A stretch of 64,000 nucleotides of DNA, taken from assembly GCA_964561785.1 (NCBI GenBank), contig CAZLRF010000016.1, positions 1 to 64,000 on the forward strand. Direction: 5' to 3'. This document shows positions 48,176 to 56,078 of the stretch, in pieces. This DNA is from DATBSL01 sp964561785. Lineage in GTDB: Bacteria > Acidobacteriota > Vicinamibacteria > Fen-336. A program made the position numbers and the translations under genes. Position 1 is the stretch's first letter, and each line of letters opens with the position of its first letter. The notes under the pieces are model-generated. The model saw only the letters and a list, made by a program, of their open reading frames with translations, was not told the origin of the DNA and searched no databases.

Positions 48176-48712
48176 CTACATCTCGTACAGCTCCGGGTCG
48201 TGCGTCGGCGGCAGCATCCGGCGGAGCCGGGCGAGGCCCTTCTTCCCCTCCTCGGGCTCCTTCTCCGACCCCTCGCCGCCGAGGAGGCCCCCGAAGGGGT
48301 CCTCCTCGAAGACGTCTCCCATCTGCTCCTCGATCTTCTCGGGGTCCTCCCCCGCCTCCATGCGCCGCAGGGCCTCCTCCATGCCCCCGCCCACCGGCAT
48401 GCCGGTCGCGGCGAAGAGCTTGCGCATGAGGTGGGCCCCCTGCCTGGGATCGTTCTCGTCGATCGAGTCGAGGTCGCCGGCGAGCGCCTCCATGGCGCGC
48501 TCGAGGCGCGCCTCGTCGACGTCGGGCCCCGGGGGGGCCTCCGGCTTCGGCTCCTCCTTGCGGCCCTTCGAGATCGCGAACGCGGAGGCGCGCCGGAGGA
48601 GGTCCCTCCCCCCGCAGCGCGGGCAGGCCGGGACCTTCTCGGTGTCGATCGCCCGGGAGAGGAAGCTGAGGACGCGGTGGCAGTGGCGGCAGTAGAACTC
48701 GTAGATCGGCAT
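48176..48712 (-). CDS. FmdB-type zinc-ribbon protein with long acidic tail
   Basis: A 178-residue protein. The N-terminal 45 residues form the FmdB zinc ribbon: MPIYEFYCRHCHRVLSFL and ACPRCGGRDL (two CxxC pairs). The rest is charged and helical, with a Glu/Asp-rich, Gly-Met segment and LRRMLPP near the end; no other domain is recognised. FmdB proteins are putative regulators with unproven function. A second, short FmdB-type gene occurs at 54686. Confidence 0.82.
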   Translation of the reverse strand: MPIYEFYCRHCHRVLSFLSRAIDTEKVPACPRCGGRDLLRRASAFAISKGRKEEPKPEAPPGPDVDEARLERAMEALAGDLDSIDENDPRQGAHLMRKLFAATGMPVGGGMEEALRRMEAGEDPEKIEEQMGDVFEEDPFGGLLGGEGSEKEPEEGKKGLARLRRMLPPTHDPELYEM

Positions 48713-48750
48713 AGGCTCGACCCGTCATTTTACGGCAAGGAGGCGGGCGG

Positions 48751-49353
48751 ATGGCTTACGATGCGGGGATGAAGCGCGTCGCGGTGGGGATCTCGGGGGC
48801 GTCGGGCTCGATCTACGGGATCCGCCTGCTCGAGAGGCTCCGGCAGGACCCCGGGCTCGAGGTCCACCTCGTGCTGAGCGCCTCCGGGAAGAGGACGCTC
48901 GTGGAGGAGACGCCCTACACCGTGCGGCAGGTGGAGGCCCTCGCCCACGTCGTCTACGACGACCGCGACATCGGGGCCTCCCTGGCGTCCGGCTCGTTCC
49001 GCACGGCGGGGATGATCGTGGCCCCGTGCTCGATCAAGACCCTCGCCGCGCTCGCCTCGTGCCACGCGGACACGCTGATCGCCCGGGCGGGCGACGTGAC
49101 CCTCAAGGAGGGCCGGCCGCTCCTCGCCCTCGTCCGCGAGGCGCCCCTCCACGCCGGCCACCTGCGGCAGATGCTGGCCTTCGCGGAGATGGGCGGCATC
49201 GTCTTCCCCCCCGTCCCGGCCTTCTACCAGAGGCCCGCGACGATCGACGAGCTGGTCGCCCACACGGTCGAGCGCGTCCTCGAGCGGATGGGGCTCGCGG
49301 AGGGGACGCTTCCCGAGTGGACGGGAGGGGGGCGGACGCCCCGGGAGGCCTGA
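48751..49353 (+). CDS. ubiX: Flavin prenyltransferase UbiX
   Basis: A 200-residue enzyme that prenylates FMN to make the cofactor of UbiD-type decarboxylases. VGISGASGSIYGIRLLERL binds FMN; IVAPCSIKTLAALASCHADTLIARAGDVTLKEGRPLLALVRE and FPPVPAFYQRPATIDELV are family hallmarks. AAGGAGG at 48737-48743 is seven bases before the ATG at 48751, deciding for this start over ATG at 48769. No ubiD lies in the window. Confidence 0.95.
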   Translation: MAYDAGMKRVAVGISGASGSIYGIRLLERLRQDPGLEVHLVLSASGKRTLVEETPYTVRQVEALAHVVYDDRDIGASLASGSFRTAGMIVAPCSIKTLAALASCHADTLIARAGDVTLKEGRPLLALVREAPLHAGHLRQMLAFAEMGGIVFPPVPAFYQRPATIDELVAHTVERVLERMGLAEGTLPEWTGGGRTPREA

Positions 49354-49360
49354 GGCCCGC

Positions 49361-50251
49361 TCAGCGCCTCAGGCCGGCCTCGATGTCGTCGCAGGCCGAG
49401 TAGAAGCCGGCCGCCCGGAGCGCGTCCGCCACCAGCGCCGTCGCCGCGCGGACCGACACCCGCTCGACGTCGGGCGCGACCGTCCGCACCTCGGCGCGGA
49501 AGGCGACCATCCAGGCGGCGACGCCGGCCACGGCCTCGCGGGGGAGGCGAAGGCCGGCGTCGAGCCGGGTGGAGACACGGGCGTCTTCGGAGACCTCGAA
49601 CACCTCGAGCGCCGGGTGCCTCGCGAGGAGCGCGCGGCGGTTGCGCTCGAGCAGGTCCCGGGTGGCACGGGTGCCGAGGTGCCCCCAGGCCTGCTCGACG
49701 AGGAAGTGCGCCGCCCAGCCGAGGAGGCTCCCGTCCACCCCGTCGGCGGCGAGGGCGTCGCTGGTCGCGGGGGCGGGGGACGTCGCGGGGTGTGCCGGCG
49801 GGGGCGCCGTGGCGAGAGCCTTCGGCGCCGAAGCCGGCGTCGGTGCGACGGCCCGGGTCGACGGCGCGTCGAGGCGGCGCCACAGCCGGGCGAGCTGGAC
49901 CTGCGCGGCCGACCGCACCTCGACGTGCTGGCTGCGGGAGGAGAGGCGCTCGAGGTACGTCACGTCCTCTCGCCGGGTCAGGTGCCGCACCAGGATCTGC
50001 CCCACGTGGCGGTCGTCCTCGAAGGCGAACAGCCGGGTCCGGTCGCGCACGCGCTTGGCCGCTTCCTGGCGGATGAAGAAGTGGCGGTCGCTCTCCACGA
50101 CCTGGAGGAGCCGCTCGTCCTCGTTCTCGCGGGCGTCGAACGTCTGGATGCGATGGAGGAGCTCGTCGTCGTCGAGCGAGAGCCAGCTCTCGGCCGGGGC
50201 GTCCTCGTCCGGGCCCTCGGTCCAGGGGCGGCGCCGTGACGGGTCACCCAT
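49361..50251 (-). CDS. Conserved hypothetical two-domain protein
   Basis: A 296-residue soluble protein with no recognised family. Residues 1-130 are helical and charged, with repeat-like units (LLQVVESDRHFFIRQEAAKRVRDRTRL, QILVRHLTRREDVTYLERLSSRSQHVEVRSAAQVQLARL) reminiscent of HEAT-type repeats. A proline/alanine-rich linker (~130-165) leads to a second helical domain of ~125 residues. It ends a minus-strand cluster and starts 4 bp after the PfpI-like stop, so probably shares its transcript. Confidence 0.6.
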   Translation of the reverse strand: MGDPSRRRPWTEGPDEDAPAESWLSLDDDELLHRIQTFDARENEDERLLQVVESDRHFFIRQEAAKRVRDRTRLFAFEDDRHVGQILVRHLTRREDVTYLERLSSRSQHVEVRSAAQVQLARLWRRLDAPSTRAVAPTPASAPKALATAPPPAHPATSPAPATSDALAADGVDGSLLGWAAHFLVEQAWGHLGTRATRDLLERNRRALLARHPALEVFEVSEDARVSTRLDAGLRLPREAVAGVAAWMVAFRAEVRTVAPDVERVSVRAATALVADALRAAGFYSACDDIEAGLRR

Positions 50252-50255
50252 GGCC

Positions 50256-50861
50256 TCAGCCCCTCCGGTACTCGAGGTAGCGCGCGGTCTCGTCGGCCAC
50301 CGCGCGGCCGAACAGGGTCTCCACGACGTGGAGGGCGAGGTCGACGCCCGAGGCGACCCCGGCCGAGGTCATCACGCCGTCGTCGACGAAGCGCGCCTCG
50401 CGGTCCACCGTCACGTCCCGCGCGAGCGAGGCGAGCAGGCCGAAGGCACCCCAGTGCGTCGTCGCCCGCCGCCCGTCGAGGAGCCCCGCCCGCGCGAGGA
50501 GCAGGGCCCCCGTGCACACGGAGGCGGTCCGCTTCGCGGAGGCGGCGGTCCGGCGGATCCACTCGATGGTCGGGGCGTCCTGGAGGAGCGGGCGGGTGCC
50601 GAAGCCCCCCGGCACGAGCAGGAGGTCCACCCGGGGCGCGTCGGCGAAGCAGTGGGAGGGGACGAGGACGATCCCGCCGGTCGCGGTGACGGGGTCCTTC
50701 GTCTTCGCGACCGTGAACGCCTCGAACAGCGCCTCCTCCTCGCGCCGGCGCGACTCCACCCCGGGCTCGAGGCGGGCCCGGGTGAGGACCTCGAAGGGGC
50801 CTGCGACGTCGAGCAGGGCCACGCCGTCGAAGACGAGCACGCCGACCTTCCACTTCTCCAT
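50256..50861 (-). CDS. DJ-1/PfpI family protein (AraC-less GATase1-like)
   Basis: A 201-residue single-domain protein of the DJ-1/ThiJ/PfpI superfamily. VGVLVFDGVALLDVAGPFEVL opens the fold; the nucleophile elbow is SVCTGALLLARAGLLDGRRATTHW with its cysteine, and a conserved glutamate-like position precedes it. GVASGVDLALHVVE matches isonitrile hydratase-like members. Activity (hydratase, glyoxalase or protease) cannot be told. ATG at 50861, 12 bp after the transglutaminase-like gene. Confidence 0.87.
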   Translation of the reverse strand: MEKWKVGVLVFDGVALLDVAGPFEVLTRARLEPGVESRRREEEALFEAFTVAKTKDPVTATGGIVLVPSHCFADAPRVDLLLVPGGFGTRPLLQDAPTIEWIRRTAASAKRTASVCTGALLLARAGLLDGRRATTHWGAFGLLASLARDVTVDREARFVDDGVMTSAGVASGVDLALHVVETLFGRAVADETARYLEYRRG

Positions 50862-50872
50862 GGTGTCTCCCC

Positions 50873-51532
50873 CTAGAGCCACGTGTGCTTCCCCTCGAAG
50901 TAGGCCGGGCGGACCTCCGGGTCCGGGAAGCGGGCCCGGAAGCGATCGTACCGGGCGCGGGCCCGGAGGTAGCGCTCCTCGGGCATGGGCAGCGGTCGGT
51001 GCGGGTAGTCGACCAGCCAGCGCTCGACCTTCCAGACGTTTCTCTCCGACAGCCGCCAGTCGTAGCGGCCCAGCTCCCGCAGGTCGGCCACGGCGTACCC
51101 GGTGATGCGGCCGGTCGCGTCCACGTAGGCGTCCATGTAGCTGCGGGCGAGGTCCCGCGGGCGGCGGAAGACCGGCCGGCGCCCGTGGAGGCCGGGATCG
51201 CGCGAGCGGGCGACCGCGCCCCAGCGCCCGCCCTCGCGGAAGAGGAACAGGACGTGGTCGAGCTTGTCCTGGCTCTCGAAGCTCAGCAGCAGCGGGGGGA
51301 AGCCGTGGGCCTCGAGCACGACCGCCGCCGCGAGCGCCGCCTCCAGGCAGTGCGCGGTGCGCAGGCGCACGACCTGCCGGAACGAGCGCAGGGTCTCGCC
51401 GCCCTTCTCCCAGTTGTAGGGCAGCGTGCGGAGCCAGCGCTGGACCGCGGCCGGCGTGCGCAGGCGGGCGACGAGGGCCCGCTCCGCGGGCGTGAAGTCG
51501 GGGCCTTCGCGCGTGCTCCCGTGGGCGGTCAA
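50873..51532 (-). CDS. Transglutaminase-like superfamily protein
   Basis: A 219-residue soluble protein. A central segment has the Cys-His-Asp order of papain-like transglutaminases: TAHCLEAALAAAVVLEAHGFPPLLLSF, LDHVLFLF, ARSRDPGLHGR. No signal peptide or membrane helix is visible. The start is uncertain: TTG at 51532 gives MTAHGSTREGPDFTPAERAL. It lies in a cluster with SPFH and PfpI genes. Function unknown. Confidence 0.6.
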   Translation of the reverse strand: MTAHGSTREGPDFTPAERALVARLRTPAAVQRWLRTLPYNWEKGGETLRSFRQVVRLRTAHCLEAALAAAVVLEAHGFPPLLLSFESQDKLDHVLFLFREGGRWGAVARSRDPGLHGRRPVFRRPRDLARSYMDAYVDATGRITGYAVADLRELGRYDWRLSERNVWKVERWLVDYPHRPLPMPEERYLRARARYDRFRARFPDPEVRPAYFEGKHTWL

Positions 51533-51556
51533 GACCGGGTCGCCCGGCGACCCGGG

Positions 51557-52516
51557 CTAGCGGGCGGGGGCCGCCGGACGCCCCGGAGCGGCCCCCCGCG
51601 ACTGGATCACGTTCATCGCGGTGGCGATGATCGACCCCACGTCGGCGAGGTTCGAGGGGATGATCAGGCTGTTCCCCGCCTTCGCCAGGAGGCCGAACTG
51701 CGTGAGGTACTGCTCGGCCACCCGCAGCTGCACCGCCTCGAAGCCGCCGTCGGCCTCGATCGAGGCGGCCACGGCGCGGATGCCCTCGGCGGTCGCCTTC
51801 GCCACCGCGAGGATGGCCGCGGCCTGCCCCTCCGCCTCGTTGATGCGCTGCTGCTTGGTCGCCTCCGAGGCCTTGATCACCTGCTGCTTCGCGCCCTCGG
51901 CGGTGTTGATCGCGGCGTCGCGCTCGCCCTCGGACTGCAGGATGACCGCGCGCTTCTCGCGCTCGGCCCGCATCTGCTTCTCCATCGCGGCGAGGATGTC
52001 GGCGGGCGGCGTGATGTTCTTGATCTCGTAGCGCAGGACCTTGACGCCCCAGGCCTCGGAGGCCTTGTCCACCTCGGTGACGACCTGGGTGTTGACGTAG
52101 GTGCGCTCCTCGAACGTCCGGTCGAGGTCGATCTTCCCGATCTCGCTGCGCAGCGTCGTCTGGGCGAGCTGGGTGATCGCGAAGTTGTAGTTGGAGATCC
52201 CGTACGAGGCACGCTCGGGGTCCATCACCTTGAGGTACAGGATCCCGTCCACCGCGACCTGCACGTTGTCCTTGGTGATGCAGATCTGCTCGGGGATGTC
52301 CAGGGCCTGCTCCTTGAGGACGTGGCGGTAGCGGACCGCGTCCACGAAGGGCACGAGGAGGTGAAAGCCTGCGTCGAGGACCCCCGCGAAACGGCCGAGC
52401 CGCTCGACCACGTAGGCGTTCTGCTGGGGCACGACGACCGCCGTCTTGGCGATGACGTAGAAGACGAACAGGGCGAGAAAGACGAAGACGAGGAATGCAC
52501 CCGTGACACCGGACAT
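51557..52516 (-). CDS. SPFH/Band 7 (QmcA/stomatin-like) membrane protein
   Basis: A 319-residue protein. One N-terminal transmembrane helix, then the SPFH domain (VVPQQNAYVVERLGRFAGVLDAGFHLLVPF ... SYGISNYNFAITQLAQTTLRSEIGKIDLDRTFEERTYVN) and a coiled-coil with many Ala/Glu (EKQMRAEREKRAVILQSEGERDAAINTAEG). These proteins form membrane scaffolds and usually pair with NfeD, encoded directly upstream. Confidence 0.94.
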   Translation of the reverse strand: MSGVTGAFLVFVFLALFVFYVIAKTAVVVPQQNAYVVERLGRFAGVLDAGFHLLVPFVDAVRYRHVLKEQALDIPEQICITKDNVQVAVDGILYLKVMDPERASYGISNYNFAITQLAQTTLRSEIGKIDLDRTFEERTYVNTQVVTEVDKASEAWGVKVLRYEIKNITPPADILAAMEKQMRAEREKRAVILQSEGERDAAINTAEGAKQQVIKASEATKQQRINEAEGQAAAILAVAKATAEGIRAVAASIEADGGFEAVQLRVAEQYLTQFGLLAKAGNSLIIPSNLADVGSIIATAMNVIQSRGAAPGRPAAPAR

Positions 52517-52537
52517 GACGATCCTCCCTGGGCCCCG

Positions 52538-52966
52538 CTACTCGGCCTTCAGCCAGAGGGTCAGGCCCTCGACCCTCTCCACCCGGCACCGCCGGCCCCG
52601 GGCGAGGGTCTCCGCTCCCGCGGTGCGGGCGGTCCACGACGCCCCGCGCATCTCCGCCTTGCCCACCCCGCCCGGTGCGACCTCCTCCGTCACGACCGCC
52701 GTCTCGCCCTCCATCCGGTCGACCGCCTTGCCGCTCGACAGGTGGAAGCGCCGCATGAGGGGCTGGCGGAACAGCGCGAGCGACACGAGCGACAGCGCGC
52801 TGAAGACCGCCCACTCCGCCCACGGGGGCCCCGCCCACCCCGCCGCCTTGAGGACGCCGACGAGGATCGCCCCCGCCCCGAAGAAGATCACGAAGAACCC
52901 GCCGGGGGTCGTGACCTCCGCCACCAGCAGGACGAGACCGCCGAGCACCCAGATCCACCAGGGCAT
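52538..52966 (-). CDS. NfeD family protein
   Basis: A 142-residue protein with two to three transmembrane segments (WWIWVLGGLVLLVAEVTTPGGFFVIFFGAGAILVGVL) and a C-terminal OB-fold domain (GETAVVTEEVAPGGVGKAEMRGASWTA). This short NfeD1b-like type partners SPFH proteins. ATG at 52966 follows GAGGTGACC. It precedes the SPFH gene by 21 bp. Confidence 0.9.
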   Translation of the reverse strand: MPWWIWVLGGLVLLVAEVTTPGGFFVIFFGAGAILVGVLKAAGWAGPPWAEWAVFSALSLVSLALFRQPLMRRFHLSSGKAVDRMEGETAVVTEEVAPGGVGKAEMRGASWTARTAGAETLARGRRCRVERVEGLTLWLKAE

Positions 52967-52997
52967 GGTCACCTCGAGAGCGACGTGCGACGGGCCG

Positions 52998-53771
52998 TCA
53001 GGGTAGCACGGAGCCCGGCTTGCGCGGGGCGGGCGCGGCGGCGGGGGCACGCGGCCCGGGCAGGGAGAATCGCGCGGCGTCGAGCGCGGGGTTCACCTCG
53101 ATCGTCCGGACCACGAGCCGCTGGCGGTCCGGGCTGCCCTTCGGCCCGACCTCGATCCGATGGGGGAAGACGAGGCCCTGGACCGACCGGTAGTCCCCGA
53201 TGTCGGTCACGAACTCGACCTCGCGCCCCTCGACCGGGCGGCGGTCGACGGTCTGGACGACGAGGTGGCTGCGCGTGTCGAGATGAAGGGTCCGCTCTCC
53301 CACGCCGCCTCCGCGCACGAGCAGCCTGTACGTCTCGCCCCCGGGAAGGCGATCGCGCCCGGCGAGCTCGATCGTGTAGCCCTTCGCCGCGGCGTCGACG
53401 AGCGGCGAGAGGTCGACGTCGGCCTGGGCGCGGGCCTCGGCGGCCTCGTCGGGCCCCATCGGCCGTGGCGCTTCCCCGGGCAGCGGGAGCCGCTCCCACG
53501 CCACCGTCCCATCGAACGCCCGCACCCCCTTCTGCCCCTCGACCGTGAACTCGGTCCGCATCAGGTTCGGGCGCTTGAGCTCGAGGACGAACGGGGCCGA
53601 GACCCCCGGCAGCTCCATCGTCCCCGTGAGCCGCAGCGCGTTCACGGAGCGCAGCTTCACGATCCCGCCGCGCGCGTCGAGGTAGCGGCGCACCACGTCG
53701 TCCACGGTCTGTGCGGAGGACGAGGAGGCGAGGAGGGCGAGGGCGGCGGCGGCGCGGGGGGCGAAGCGCAT
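52998..53771 (-). CDS. Exported LolA-like / outer-membrane lipoprotein-sorting-like protein
   Basis: A 257-residue protein with a signal peptide (ALALLASSSSA). QTVDDVVRRYLDARGGIVKLRSVNALRLTGTM, RPNLMRTEFTVEGQKGVRAFDGTVAWERLPLPG and a run of beta strands resemble LolA/LppX-fold proteins (DUF4292-like) that handle lipid or lipoprotein cargo. The C-terminal 30 residues are proline/alanine rich. ATG at 53771. Exact role unknown. Confidence 0.7.
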   Translation of the reverse strand: MRFAPRAAAALALLASSSSAQTVDDVVRRYLDARGGIVKLRSVNALRLTGTMELPGVSAPFVLELKRPNLMRTEFTVEGQKGVRAFDGTVAWERLPLPGEAPRPMGPDEAAEARAQADVDLSPLVDAAAKGYTIELAGRDRLPGGETYRLLVRGGGVGERTLHLDTRSHLVVQTVDRRPVEGREVEFVTDIGDYRSVQGLVFPHRIEVGPKGSPDRQRLVVRTIEVNPALDAARFSLPGPRAPAAAPAPRKPGSVLP

Positions 53772-53785
53772 GGGGCTCTCTTCTT

Positions 53786-54619
53786 TCAGGCGCGCGGGGC
53801 GCCGTAGACGCGGAGGAGGTCGGCGGGCGAGTGGGCGTCGCTGCCGCGGGTGAGGACGAGCCCCAGCGCCTCGGCCCGCGCGCGCAGGGCGAGGGTGAAG
53901 CGCTCGGCGTCTCCGTCGGGGAACAGCTCCGGGGAGCTCGAGCCGTACGGGTAGTCCAGCTCGACGCCGTCGAGGCCGAGGCCGCGGAGCGCCGGAAGCT
54001 GGTCGAGGATCGCGAGGCCGTCCTTCCAGTAGTAGCCGGGGTGGGCGAGAACGGCCTCGCCCCCGGCGTCGTGGACCATCGCGATCGCATCGGCCATCCC
54101 CGGCTTGGGGACGGGAGGCCCGCCGGCCGAGTTCGCGTGGAACCACCGCCGGCCCTGCTCGTAGGTGGCGAAGAGCCCCTTCGCGACGAGGGGCCGGATG
54201 AAGTGCGGCCGCATCAGCGTGTCCCGGCCCTCGACGAAGACCTCGTCCTCCCCGAGCGCCGCCTCCCCGAGGCGCTCGCGGACGAGCGCGAGCTCGCGGC
54301 GAGCCCGGTCGAGCCGCGCCGCCCGCACCCGCTCGAGGTGGTCGCCGAGCGCGCGGCCGTCGAGGGAGACGCCGAGGCCGAGCAGGTGCACCTCGCGGCC
54401 ACCGAAGCCCACGTCGAGCTCGATCCCGACGCGCAGGCGCAGCCCGAGCCGACGGGCCGCGCCGAACACGGCGCCCTCCTGCCACCGGTAGGCGGCGAGG
54501 GTGTCGTGGTCGGTGATCGCCAGCTCGGCGACGCCGTGGCGGGACACGCGCTCCACGAGCGCGACGGGGTCGAGCTCTCCGTCGCTCGCGCTCGTGTGGA
54601 GGTGGAGATCGCGGAGCAT
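53786..54619 (-). CDS. PHP domain metal-dependent phosphoesterase
   Basis: A 277-residue hydrolase. The PHP motifs are in order: DLHLHTSASDG (I), ITDHDTLAAY (II), GIELD, MRPHFIRPLV, AVLAHPGYYW (III) and GSDAHSPADL (IV). The family hydrolyses phosphoesters such as nucleoside 3',5'-bisphosphate (YciV/RNase AM type). ATG at 54619 is preferred over a frame extension to 54646. It is 14 bp upstream of the LolA-like gene. Confidence 0.88.
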   Translation of the reverse strand: MLRDLHLHTSASDGELDPVALVERVSRHGVAELAITDHDTLAAYRWQEGAVFGAARRLGLRLRVGIELDVGFGGREVHLLGLGVSLDGRALGDHLERVRAARLDRARRELALVRERLGEAALGEDEVFVEGRDTLMRPHFIRPLVAKGLFATYEQGRRWFHANSAGGPPVPKPGMADAIAMVHDAGGEAVLAHPGYYWKDGLAILDQLPALRGLGLDGVELDYPYGSSSPELFPDGDAERFTLALRARAEALGLVLTRGSDAHSPADLLRVYGAPRA

Positions 54620-54651
54620 CCGCTCTTCACTATAGCAGCGGCACACGCGAA

Positions 54652-54670
54652 GGCCGCCCGCCGGGCGGCC
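54652..54670. repeat. GC-rich hairpin between the FmdB-like and PHP genes
   Basis: GGCCGCCC (54652-54659), loop GCC, GGGCGGCC (54663-54670). It follows the FmdB-like stop on the minus strand and may mark a transcript end. Confidence 0.35.
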
Positions 54671-54685
54671 GCGAGAGCGCTAGGC

Positions 54686-54892
54686 TCAGGTGAAGCGCCC
54701 GGAGGGCGAGCACGAGGCCCCGCCCGTCCCGCCGCCGGCGACCGAGCCCGCGAAGGTCGAGAACTCCTTCTCGACCTCCCCGCGCCCGCACTCCGGGCAG
54801 GCGAGGCCCTCGGTGCCCTGGCCGACCCGCCGGAGCACCTCGAACCGGCTTCCACAGGTCGCGCAACGGTACTCGTAGAGCGGCACCGACAT
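54686..54892 (-). CDS. Short FmdB-type zinc-ribbon protein
   Basis: A 68-residue protein with the FmdB pattern VPLYEYRCATCGSRFEVLRRVG and LACPECGRGEVEKEFSTFAGS; the two CxxC pairs should bind zinc. The glycine-rich tail TGGASCSPSGRFT is common in this family. Putative regulatory protein of unproven function. Confidence 0.87.
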   Translation of the reverse strand: MSVPLYEYRCATCGSRFEVLRRVGQGTEGLACPECGRGEVEKEFSTFAGSVAGGGTGGASCSPSGRFT

Positions 54893-55028
54893 CCCTCCTG
54901 CCCCTGGGGGGCCCTATAGCGGTCAGAGCCAGTTTCGCCCGGAAGGTTTCGGTCCGGCAAGGCCCTCCCTCCGCTCTATGGCACGGAGGCGCCAAACCGT
55001 CTAACCTTGGCGCCCTGTCCGCGACGCC

Positions 55029-56078
55029 ATGACCACGCCCCCCGCGACCCCCCACCGCCGCTACAACCCCCTGCTCGACGAGTGGGTCCTGTGCTCGCCC
55101 CACCGGCTGGAGCGGCCCTGGCAGGGCCAGGTCGAGGACGAGCCCCCCGAGACCCGGCCCGAGTACGACCCCTCCTGCTACCTGTGTCCCGGGAACACCC
55201 GGGCGAACGGCCGGCGGAACCCGGCCTACGCGTCGACCTACGCCTTCGACAACGACTTCCCGGCCCTGCTGCCCGAGAGCCCGCTCGCCCCGAGCGACGA
55301 CGGCGGGTTGTTCGTGGCCGAGCCCGCCACCGGCCACTGCCGGGTGCTGTGCTTCTCGCCCCGCCACGACCTCACCCTCGCGGAGATGGAGGCGGCGGCG
55401 ATCCGGCCGGTGGTCGACGCGTGGGCGAGCGAGGTCGAGACGATCGGCTCGTCTCCCACCGTCGCCTACGTCCAGGTCTTCGAGAACAAGGGAGCGATGA
55501 TGGGGTGCTCGAACCCCCACCCCCACGGGCAGGTCTGGGCCACCGGCCACGTGCCCCAGGGCCCGGCGCGCAAGGCGCGCGCGCAGAGGGCCTACTTCGA
55601 GCGCCACGGCCGCGACCTCCTCGGCGACTACCTCGATCGCGAGCTCGTGGCAGGCGAGAGGATCGTCTGCCGCAACGACCGCTGGGTCGCCCTCGTGCCG
55701 TTCTGGGCGGTGTGGCCGTTCGAGCTCATGCTCGTCCCGGTGCGACGGGTCGCCGACCTGCCGTCGCTCACGGGTCCCGAGCGCGACGCCCTCGCCGACC
55801 TCGTCCGCCGGGTCGGCGTCCGGTGCGACAACCTCTTCCGCACCTCGTTCCCCTACTCGATGGGGTTCCACGGCCGGCCCACCGACGGCGCGGAGCACCC
55901 CTGGTGGCGGCTGCACGCCGTGTACTTCCCTCCCCTCCTGCGCTCGGCCACCGTGCGCAAGTTCCTGGTCGGCTTCGAGCTCACCGCCGAGCCGCAGCGC
56001 GACCTCACCGCCGAGGACGCCGCGGCGCGGCTGCGGGCCCAGAGCGAGACCCACTACCGCGAGACGAGGACACCATGA
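55029..56078 (+). CDS. galT: Galactose-1-phosphate uridylyltransferase
   Basis: A 349-residue Leloir-pathway enzyme exchanging UMP between UDP-glucose and galactose-1-phosphate. RRYNPLLDEWVLCSPHR, the zinc-site pair CYLCPG, VFENKGAMMGCSNPHPHGQVWA with the catalytic HPH, and ELMLVPVRR are all present. Length is typical. Its stop overlaps the galK ATG by four bases. Confidence 0.96.
   Translation: MTTPPATPHRRYNPLLDEWVLCSPHRLERPWQGQVEDEPPETRPEYDPSCYLCPGNTRANGRRNPAYASTYAFDNDFPALLPESPLAPSDDGGLFVAEPATGHCRVLCFSPRHDLTLAEMEAAAIRPVVDAWASEVETIGSSPTVAYVQVFENKGAMMGCSNPHPHGQVWATGHVPQGPARKARAQRAYFERHGRDLLGDYLDRELVAGERIVCRNDRWVALVPFWAVWPFELMLVPVRRVADLPSLTGPERDALADLVRRVGVRCDNLFRTSFPYSMGFHGRPTDGAEHPWWRLHAVYFPPLLRSATVRKFLVGFELTAEPQRDLTAEDAAARLRAQSETHYRETRTP

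Noticed and set aside
48751..48771. ATG at 48769 as start of ubiX
   Set aside because: AAGGAGG seven bases before ATG 48751 is a much better ribosome site, although the family usually begins near the later ATG.
54988..55014. GGCGCC repeated before galT as an operator
   Set aside because: Two self-complementary hexamers are expected by chance in such GC-rich DNA.
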